A stretch of DNA of 5,493 bases from Schlegelella_A sp038225015 (GTDB taxonomy: Bacteria > Pseudomonadota > Gammaproteobacteria > Burkholderiales > Burkholderiaceae_C): the NCBI GenBank assembly GCA_038225015.1, contig JBBRFB010000181.1:1-5493 (forward strand), in the 5' to 3' direction. Of the stretch, positions 1 through 4,142 are shown piece after piece (position 1 is the stretch's first letter; each line of letters opens with the position of its first letter). Made by a program: the position numbers and the translations under genes. Below the pieces are notes generated by a model. That model made no database searches. It was not told the DNA's origin and saw only the letters and a list, made by a program, of their open reading frames with translations.

Positions 1-39
1 CCGCGCCCCGAAGGAAGCGGCGCCGTGCCGGCCGTGGCG

Positions 40-735
40 TCAAACGCCGACCTCGTCGAGCTCGCGATAAGCGTCGCGCAGCCACATCTTGACCCGCTGG
101 CGGTCCATCAGGCCGAGGCCGCTCGGGTCGCGCTCGGCCGATTTGGCCTTCCAGAAGCTGCTGCTGGCGCTGTCGATCTTGGCGATCGCGCCTTCGTTCA
201 GCTTCTTGATCGAGATGACGCGGGCGCCCATGCCGACCGCCCGGGCCTGCTCGCCCGATTGCTCGAGGGGGCTGAAATCGCTGCCACGAACCTGGTTGCG
301 GACCAGCACATAGGCGAGGCCGGTGCCGAAGCGGTCGAGCAGTCGGCGCAGGAGATCGACCGAGTCCTTGCCGGCGTCCATGACATGCCAGTAGAAGAGC
401 TTCATGCCGAGCTCGTCGGCCAGGCTCAGCACGCCGGCCTCTTCCATCCAGGTGGCGAGCGGGTCGTGCGTCTGCGCCGCCAGGTCGACGAGGATGCGAC
501 GGCCCGGCTGGTCGACGGCGGCCTCGACGATGGCGTCGAGCGACTCGGCGCGGTCGACGGCGACCGGCGACGCGTAACCCGAGTAGAAGCGCATCAGCGC
601 GCCGTGCGAGCGGTCGGTGTCGAAGCCGAGGAACGGGATCTCGCGATCGATCATGTACTGGGCGAGGATGCGGGCCATCAGCGACTTGCCGACGCCTCCC
701 TTCTCGCCACCGATCAGGTGGATGTGGGTGGTCAT
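40..735 (-). CDS. ParA/MinD-family P-loop ATPase (CobQ/CobB/MinD/ParA nucleotide-binding domain), orphan
   Basis: A 231-residue cytoplasmic protein with a deviant Walker A motif, KGGVGKS, at residues 12-18. K12 is the signature lysine of the ParA/MinD/Mrp class and K17 the P-loop lysine. A switch-like DTD follows at 39-41, and a Walker B-like strand ILVDLAAQ lies at 81-88 (D84). RNQ at 147-149 may be the base-contact strand. These ATPases usually dimerise on ATP and position DNA, proteins or complexes. No ParB, MinE or flagellar partner is visible, so the cargo is unknown. I chose the ATG at 735 because the Walker A strand then starts at residue 4, as is usual; the open frame runs further upstream but reads as the shadow of the lipoprotein gene. 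No clear Shine-Dalgarno is present. The start lies 10 bases after the lipoprotein stop, suggesting translational coupling. Relatives have been labelled 'mobilization protein' in databases (from memory), but nothing here supports plasmid mobilisation. Confidence 0.85.
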   Translation of the reverse strand: MTTHIHLIGGEKGGVGKSLMARILAQYMIDREIPFLGFDTDRSHGALMRFYSGYASPVAVDRAESLDAIVEAAVDQPGRRILVDLAAQTHDPLATWMEEAGVLSLADELGMKLFYWHVMDAGKDSVDLLRRLLDRFGTGLAYVLVRNQVRGSDFSPLEQSGEQARAVGMGARVISIKKLNEGAIAKIDSASSSFWKAKSAERDPSGLGLMDRQRVKMWLRDAYRELDEVGV

Positions 736-745
736 TTCGTGGAAG

Positions 746-973
746 CTACTTTGCGGCTGGCGTGCTGCCCGGCACGGCGAGGTCGATGGTCTTCTCGACC
801 ACCTTGCCCGCGACCTTGACCGTGGTGCCGACGACGGCGCCGCCGACCGAGATCGCCGCGCCAGCCGCCGCACCGGCCACGGTGACGACGGCGCAGCCCG
901 ACGCGGCCGCCGTCAGGACGAGCGCCGCGGCAGCGCACAGGGGACGCAGGGGCGAGCGGTGCATGCGGCGCAT
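746..973 (-). CDS. Small glycine-zipper lipoprotein (hypothetical)
   Basis: About 75 residues from the ATG at 973, or 72 from the in-frame ATG at 964; neither has a good Shine-Dalgarno, so the start is uncertain. Counting from 964, a basic N-terminus (HRSPLRP) leads into an Ala/Leu-rich hydrophobic core and a lipobox-like ASGC with Cys24 as the predicted lipidated residue. The -3 position is Ala rather than the favoured Leu. Ala follows the Cys, which under the usual Lol rules would favour outer-membrane sorting. The mature part is only 49 residues and is a run of small residues with GxxxG spacing (G31/G35, G42/G46) and then KVVEKTIDLAVPG, resembling glycine-zipper lipoproteins. Function is unknown. 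It sits 85 bases after the SDR gene and 10 bases before the ParA-like gene, so it is probably co-transcribed with the latter. Lipid attachment is inferred, not shown. Confidence 0.68.
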   Translation of the reverse strand: MRRMHRSPLRPLCAAAALVLTAAASGCAVVTVAGAAAGAAISVGGAVVGTTVKVAGKVVEKTIDLAVPGSTPAAK

Positions 974-989
974 TGTCGCCGAACAGGCG

Positions 990-1035
990 GCGGCGGACTG
1001 TCGCCCGAAGACCCACGGAGCGATGCGTCCGCCGC
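990..1035. repeat. 9-bp perfect inverted repeat between the SDR and lipoprotein genes
   Basis: GCGGCGGAC at 990-998 and its exact reverse complement GTCCGCCGC at 1027-1035 flank a 28-base spacer. Read on the minus strand the hairpin would lie downstream of the SDR stop and 17 bases upstream of the lipoprotein ATG at 973. It has no T-run on the minus strand, so it is not a standard intrinsic terminator. It could be an mRNA stability or attenuation hairpin, or a protein-binding site. GC-rich DNA produces such repeats by chance fairly often. Confidence 0.45.
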
Positions 1036-1058
1036 AGTTTGTCACGCCGCGCCCGCGC

Positions 1059-1808
1059 TCAGCCGCGGCCGACGAAGGGCATCTTCGTCGCCATCACGGT
1101 GATGAACTGGATGTTGGCGTCGAGCGGCAGCCCGGCCATGTGGACGACGGCATCGGCCACGTGGCGCACGTCCATCGTCGGCTCGACGGCGGTGCTGCCG
1201 TCGGCCTGCATGACGCCCTTGGCCATGCGCGCCGTCATCTCGGTCGCGGCGTTGCCGATGTCGATCTGGCTGCAGGCGATGTCGTAGGCGCGGCCGTCGA
1301 GCGAGGTCGCCTTGGTGAGCCCGGTGATCGCGTGCTTGGTCGCCGTGTAGGGCGAGCTGAACGGCCGCGGCGCGTGTGCCGAGATCGATCCGTTGTTGAT
1401 GATCCGGCCGCCGCGCGGCGACTGGCTCTTCATGAGCAGGAAGGCCTGCTGCGTGCACAGGAAGACCGCGGTGAGGTTGATGTCGACGACCGTCTTCCAC
1501 TGCTCGACGGTCAGCTCCTCGAGCGGGATCGGCGGCGCCCCGGTGCCGGCGTTGTTGAAGAGCACGTCGAGGCGGCCGAAGCGTTCCTTCGTCGCCGCGA
1601 ACAGCGCCTTCACCGAGGCCGGATCGGTGGCGTCGGTCGGCACCACCAGGGCACGCGCGCCGGCGTCGCCGGCAGCAGCCACTGTCTCTTCCAGGGCAGC
1701 GCCGCGGCGGCCGGCCAGCACCACCCGGCAGCCCGCCTTCAGCAGCGCGATCGACGAGGCCCGGCCGATGCCGCTGCCGGCGCCCGTGACGATAGCGACC
1801 TTGTCCAT
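1059..1808 (-). CDS. Short-chain dehydrogenase/reductase (classical SDR), NADP(H)-type, substrate unknown
   Basis: A 249-residue Rossmann-fold oxidoreductase of typical classical SDR length. The cofactor loop TGAGSGIG is at 8-15. The GRR after the second strand (33-35) places basic residues where NADP(H)-preferring members hold the 2'-phosphate. An adenine-contact Asp is D59 and NNAG is at 85-88. The full catalytic tetrad is present: N111, S141, Y154 and K158 (YTATK). The usual PG motif after the active site is replaced by QIDIGNAATEMT at 181-192, which marks a distinct subgroup and may reshape the lid over the nicotinamide ring. The C-terminus (FITVMATKMPFVGRG) also looks subgroup-specific. 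The start is supported by an AGGGGAG ribosome binding site six bases upstream. The neighbours (membrane protein upstream, lipoprotein downstream) do not indicate a substrate. Family assignment is firm; the reaction is not assignable. Confidence 0.94.
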   Translation of the reverse strand: MDKVAIVTGAGSGIGRASSIALLKAGCRVVLAGRRGAALEETVAAAGDAGARALVVPTDATDPASVKALFAATKERFGRLDVLFNNAGTGAPPIPLEELTVEQWKTVVDINLTAVFLCTQQAFLLMKSQSPRGGRIINNGSISAHAPRPFSSPYTATKHAITGLTKATSLDGRAYDIACSQIDIGNAATEMTARMAKGVMQADGSTAVEPTMDVRHVADAVVHMAGLPLDANIQFITVMATKMPFVGRG

Positions 1809-1814
1809 GCTCGG

Positions 1815-1821
1815 CTCCCCT
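1815..1821 (-). promoter_or_regulatory. Ribosome binding site of the SDR gene
   Basis: Minus-strand AGGGGAG ends six bases before the ATG at 1808. It is the clearest Shine-Dalgarno among the minus-strand genes and fixes the SDR start. Having its own strong site, after a 55-base gap, suggests the SDR is translated independently of the upstream thrB/membrane-protein pair. Confidence 0.7.
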
Positions 1822-1863
1822 GTGGCGAATGAGTGTCCGATCTTAGGGGCTGTCGCCGGGGTC

Positions 1864-2655
1864 TCAGGCCGGCTTGGCTTCAGGCGGCAGCGGCACCGGC
1901 TCGAAGCAGTCGGCGAAGGTGAAGTAGAGGCTGGCGCCGACGGCCGTCCAGAAGGCGAGCGACAGCGGTACGACGACGGCGGCGGCGTGCGCCTGGCCGA
2001 CGAGCGCCACGGTCAGGCTGACGAGCATCGCCATCAGCATCCAGACGCCGAGCCAGCAGGCCGCATAGACCGCGAACGCCGCCTTGTTCCGCCAGCAGGC
2101 GACGGCGCTGAAGACCAGCGCCTTGAACCACGACTGGCCGCCCCAGCAGACGAGCGCCGGCGCATGCCAGGCCGGCACCGAAATCAGCAACAGCAGCGCC
2201 AGTCGCGCGATCAGCCCGCCCCGCAGGGCCGTATCCGCCGGTGGCGCCTGGAGCTCGTCAGCGGCCAGCATCGACTTCTGCAGCGCCTCCAGGGCGCCGC
2301 CGTCGATGATGTTGCCGATCCAGAGGACGCCCAGCACCGAGAGGCCGCAGACAACGGCCAGCGTGGCCAGCCCGACGAGGACCGGGCGGCCGCTTCGCCC
2401 GAATTCCACGAAGGCGCCGGGAAGCGGCGCGAGGCCGGCTTCGACACGGCGGCTGGCGATCATGAAAAGCAGGGCGGCGATCGGCAGGACCGAAAAGGCG
2501 ATGCTGCCAAGGAGCGGCATCAGCCCGAAGGCCAGGAGCGCGAACAGGCAGGTGGCGAAGAGCGCCGCGTAGCCGAGCGGCTGGCGCATCAGCATCTGGA
2601 AGCCGCGCCGGACCCAGACGGCGCCCTGGCGGGGCGCGACGACGTGCAGCTTCAT
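1864..2655 (-). CDS. BPSS1780-family multi-pass inner-membrane protein
   Basis: A 263-residue integral membrane protein. The N-terminus has the layout typical of the betaproteobacterial BPSS1780 family: VAPRQGAVWVRRGFQMLMRQPLGY at about residues 6-29, an amphipathic stretch with PRQG and W-V-R, just before the first membrane segment. Hydrophobic segments lie at roughly 27-48, 52-68, 91-117, 147-165, 192-218 and 224-247, giving about six helices, with a short region rich in Ala, Asp and Pro (131-143) between the third and fourth. No catalytic or transport motif is recognisable and the family has no established function that I know of. The ATG overlaps the thrB stop as ATGA, so translation is probably coupled to thrB. 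There is no independent Shine-Dalgarno. The family call is from recognition of the N-terminal pattern and length; the membrane topology is directly visible. Confidence 0.87.
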   Translation of the reverse strand: MKLHVVAPRQGAVWVRRGFQMLMRQPLGYAALFATCLFALLAFGLMPLLGSIAFSVLPIAALLFMIASRRVEAGLAPLPGAFVEFGRSGRPVLVGLATLAVVCGLSVLGVLWIGNIIDGGALEALQKSMLAADELQAPPADTALRGGLIARLALLLLISVPAWHAPALVCWGGQSWFKALVFSAVACWRNKAAFAVYAACWLGVWMLMAMLVSLTVALVGQAHAAAVVVPLSLAFWTAVGASLYFTFADCFEPVPLPPEAKPA

Positions 2656-3623
2656 GGCTCGACCGGCCGGCGTGCCGGATGCCAGGGCGATTCACGACGC
2701 TCGAGCAGGACGCGCTCGAAATGGGTCGGATCGTGGGCGCTGAGGACGAGCGCTTCGCGAGGCCGGTGGACGTCCCACGCGCGCGAGAGCCAGAAGCGGA
2801 AGGCGGCGGCCCGCATCAGTGCCGGCAGCAGCCGCAGCTCGGCGCTGTCGAGCGCGCGCACGCCGTCGTAGGCGGCGACCAGGGCGTTGGCGCGGTCTTC
2901 GACGAGGCGGCCGGACTCGAGGTCGATGCACCAGTCGTTGAGGGCGACGGCGATGTCGAACAACAGGGTGTCGACGCCGGCGAAGTAGAAGTCGAAGACG
3001 CCGGTCAGCATGCCGCCCTCGAACATGACGTTGTCGCGGAAGAGATCGCCGTGGACGACGCCGCGCGGCAGGGCTGCATACGCCGGCGACTCGGCCAGGT
3101 GCTCCTGGAACGCCAGCTCGTCGCGCATGAGTTCAGACTGCGGCGTGGCCAGATGAGGCAGCACGTCGGGCACCGTCGCCTGCCACCAGGCGAGGCCGCG
3201 CAGGTTCGGCTGCGCCATCGCGAAATCGGCCGCGGCCAGGTGCAGGCCGGCAAGCATGGTGCCGAGGCTGGCGCAATCGGCGGCGTCGGGCGCCAGGTGG
3301 TGTTCGCCGGGCAGCCGGTCGACGACCGCCGCCGGCTTGCCGTTCAGGGCGAGCAGGATCTCGCCGCGCCGGTCGGCCTGCGGCCCCGGCACGGGAAGGC
3401 CCCGCTCGGCGAGGTGCCGGGTCAGGTGCAGGTAGAACGGCAGCTCGGTGGCGCTCAGCCGCTCGAACAGCGTCAGCACGTACCTGCCTTTCGAGGTGTC
3501 GGCGAAGTAGTTGGTGTTCTCGATGCCACCGGCGCACGGCTGCAGGTCGGTCAGCTCGCCGATCGTCAGTTCCGCAATGAGTGCTGCGGCTTCGTCGAAC
3601 GAGACCGGCGTGAAGACCGCCAT
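2652..3623 (-). CDS. thrB: Homoserine kinase (type II, aminoglycoside-phosphotransferase fold)
   Basis: A 323-residue cytoplasmic enzyme that phosphorylates L-homoserine with ATP to O-phosphohomoserine, the step before threonine synthase in threonine biosynthesis. It belongs to the APH/choline-kinase-like homoserine kinases (ThrB_alt type), not the GHMP-kinase ThrB of E. coli. Visible family marks are MAVFTPVS at the N-terminus, GIENTNYF at 33-40 in the nucleotide-loop region, GRYVLTLFE at 46-54, the catalytic loop HGDLFRDNV at 191-199 (D193 catalytic base, N198 metal ligand), the metal-binding DFYFAG at 211-216 (D211), NDWC at 229-232 and RFWLSR at 276-281. Length matches the family. The ATG at 3623 gives the conserved MAVFTPVS start; its Shine-Dalgarno is weak. 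It lies 23 bases after the DUF2782 gene and overlaps the membrane-protein gene by 4 bases, so it is the middle of a compact operon. No other threonine-pathway gene is in view. Confidence 0.97.
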   Translation of the reverse strand: MAVFTPVSFDEAAALIAELTIGELTDLQPCAGGIENTNYFADTSKGRYVLTLFERLSATELPFYLHLTRHLAERGLPVPGPQADRRGEILLALNGKPAAVVDRLPGEHHLAPDAADCASLGTMLAGLHLAAADFAMAQPNLRGLAWWQATVPDVLPHLATPQSELMRDELAFQEHLAESPAYAALPRGVVHGDLFRDNVMFEGGMLTGVFDFYFAGVDTLLFDIAVALNDWCIDLESGRLVEDRANALVAAYDGVRALDSAELRLLPALMRAAAFRFWLSRAWDVHRPREALVLSAHDPTHFERVLLERRESPWHPARRPVEP

Positions 3624-3646
3624 CGGCGCGTCGCCCGAACGCCCGG

Positions 3647-3988
3647 TCAGAACCGGAAGACGTTCCAGACGCGCTGGCCGGCGGCACCGCGCGACGAGCT
3701 GACGCCCTCGGAGAGGTCCCGCGCGCCGTCCGGCACGACGATCTCGTAGGCCGGCGCGGCGCCCTTCGGCGACACCGTCACCCGCTTGAGCTGGCCGCGC
3801 ACGCGCAACTCCTCGATGCGGGCGCGGCCGTCATCGATCACCGTCCGGCGCACGTTCGGCTCGCCGCGCTCGGCCGTCACCGGTTCGGCCAGCGGCAGCG
3901 TCGCGGGCGCCGGCGCGTCCGCCGCGGCCGCGGAGAACGCCGCAGACGACGCGGCGGCGAGGAGGGTGGCCAGGACGGGAAGTCGCAT
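3647..3988 (-). CDS. DUF2782-type small exported protein
   Basis: A 113-residue protein with a clear signal peptide: short basic start (MRLP), hydrophobic Ala-rich core to about residue 20 and a likely signal peptidase I site after AAA at 21-23, giving a periplasmic product of about 90 residues. The mature part has an Ala/Pro-rich linker, then a compact domain: EPNVRRTVIDDGRARIEELRV at about 43-63, GQLKRVTVSPKGAAPAYEIV at about 65-84, and a C-terminus with an aromatic pattern, VWNVFRF. This pattern (basic-acidic strand, EE-R, G-x-K-x-V-x-P, Y, final W/F) matches the DUF2782 family, which in beta- and gammaproteobacteria is commonly encoded beside polA, as here. Function is unknown. It is the first gene of the minus-strand cluster and 23 bases ahead of thrB. 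No strong Shine-Dalgarno precedes the ATG; a TAGAAT hexamer lies just upstream. Confidence 0.87.
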   Translation of the reverse strand: MRLPVLATLLAAASSAAFSAAAADAPAPATLPLAEPVTAERGEPNVRRTVIDDGRARIEELRVRGQLKRVTVSPKGAAPAYEIVVPDGARDLSEGVSSSRGAAGQRVWNVFRF

Positions 3989-3994
3989 CGGGCC

Positions 3995-4000
3995 ATTCTA
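3995..4000 (-). promoter_or_regulatory. Possible -10 element (TAGAAT) for the DUF2782-thrB operon
   Basis: On the minus strand TAGAAT matches the sigma-70 -10 consensus at five of six positions and is conspicuous in very GC-rich DNA. It ends six bases before the ATG at 3988, so transcription would begin at or next to the start codon, implying a leaderless mRNA. This fits the lack of a Shine-Dalgarno. No good -35 hexamer is seen about 17 bases upstream, so the call is weak. Confidence 0.25.
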
Positions 4001-4043
4001 GGAGCAGCCTGTCCGCCGGCAGCCCGAAGGGTCGACCGGCGGG

Positions 4044-4078
4044 GGCCTGCCGACGCCCGCCCGCTCGTCGGCAAGGCC
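4044..4078. repeat. Strong hairpin in the polA/DUF2782 divergent region
   Basis: GGCCTGCCGACG at 4044-4055 can pair with CGTCGGC-A-AGGCC at 4066-4078: twelve base pairs with a single bulged A and a 10-base loop. It lacks a following T-run on either strand and sits between two divergent starts, so an intrinsic terminator is unlikely. It may be a 5' leader structure of polA or a double-stranded binding site. The inner arm CGTCGGC (4066-4072) also matches GCCGACG at 4084-4090, allowing an alternative stem. Confidence 0.55.
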
Positions 4079-4087
4079 GGCGCGCCG
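4078..4087. repeat. 10-bp perfect palindrome CGGCGCGCCG
   Basis: A perfect ten-base palindrome directly abutting the 3' base of the hairpin and about 50 bases upstream of polA. It could be an operator half-site pair, but a GC-only palindrome in GC-rich DNA is weak evidence by itself. Confidence 0.3.
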
Positions 4088-4121
4088 ACGGTCCGACGAC
4101 GGCTTCCGCGACAATCGCCCG

Positions 4122-4142
4122 ATGCACATCGACGCCGCATGA
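4122..4142 (+). CDS. Possible six-residue leader peptide overlapping the polA start
   Basis: ATG at 4122 opens a six-codon frame, MHIDAA, ending in TGA at 4140-4142. Its stop overlaps the polA start codon as ATGA, the arrangement typical of translational coupling. polA itself has no recognisable Shine-Dalgarno, so re-initiation after this mini-ORF is one way its start could be reached. There is also no Shine-Dalgarno for the mini-ORF. A frame this short can arise by chance; translation is inferred only. Confidence 0.25.
   Translation: MHIDAA

Noticed and set aside
1..39. Short GC-rich stretch after the ParA-like stop, with an 8-bp palindrome at 18-25
   Set aside because: No T-run and no longer stem, so no terminator can be called, and it is too short to assign to a neighbouring gene.
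25..819. A 264-codon plus-strand frame opposite the ParA-like gene
   Set aside because: The minus strand carries a perfect deviant Walker A and a sensible start; the plus frame is a compositional shadow.
736..873. Upstream extension of the ParA-like frame to position 873
   Set aside because: The extra 46 residues are Arg/Ser-rich, overlap the lipoprotein gene in another frame and would place the Walker A motif far from the N-terminus, unlike the family.
1817..1849. CCCCT (1817-1821) and AGGGG (1845-1849) could pair and hide the SDR ribosome binding site
   Set aside because: Only five base pairs with a 23-base loop; too weak to propose as a regulatory switch.
1393..2871. A 492-codon open frame on the plus strand
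   Set aside because: It spans parts of the SDR, the whole membrane-protein gene and the end of thrB in antisense. Its product is low-complexity and charged and matches no family I know; the opposite-strand genes have clear motifs.
2679..3749. A 356-codon plus-strand frame opposite thrB
   Set aside because: Antisense shadow of thrB, whose catalytic motifs are intact on the minus strand.
4110..4115. GACAAT as a -10 element for polA
   Set aside because: Only four of six consensus positions match and no -35 element is found at proper spacing.
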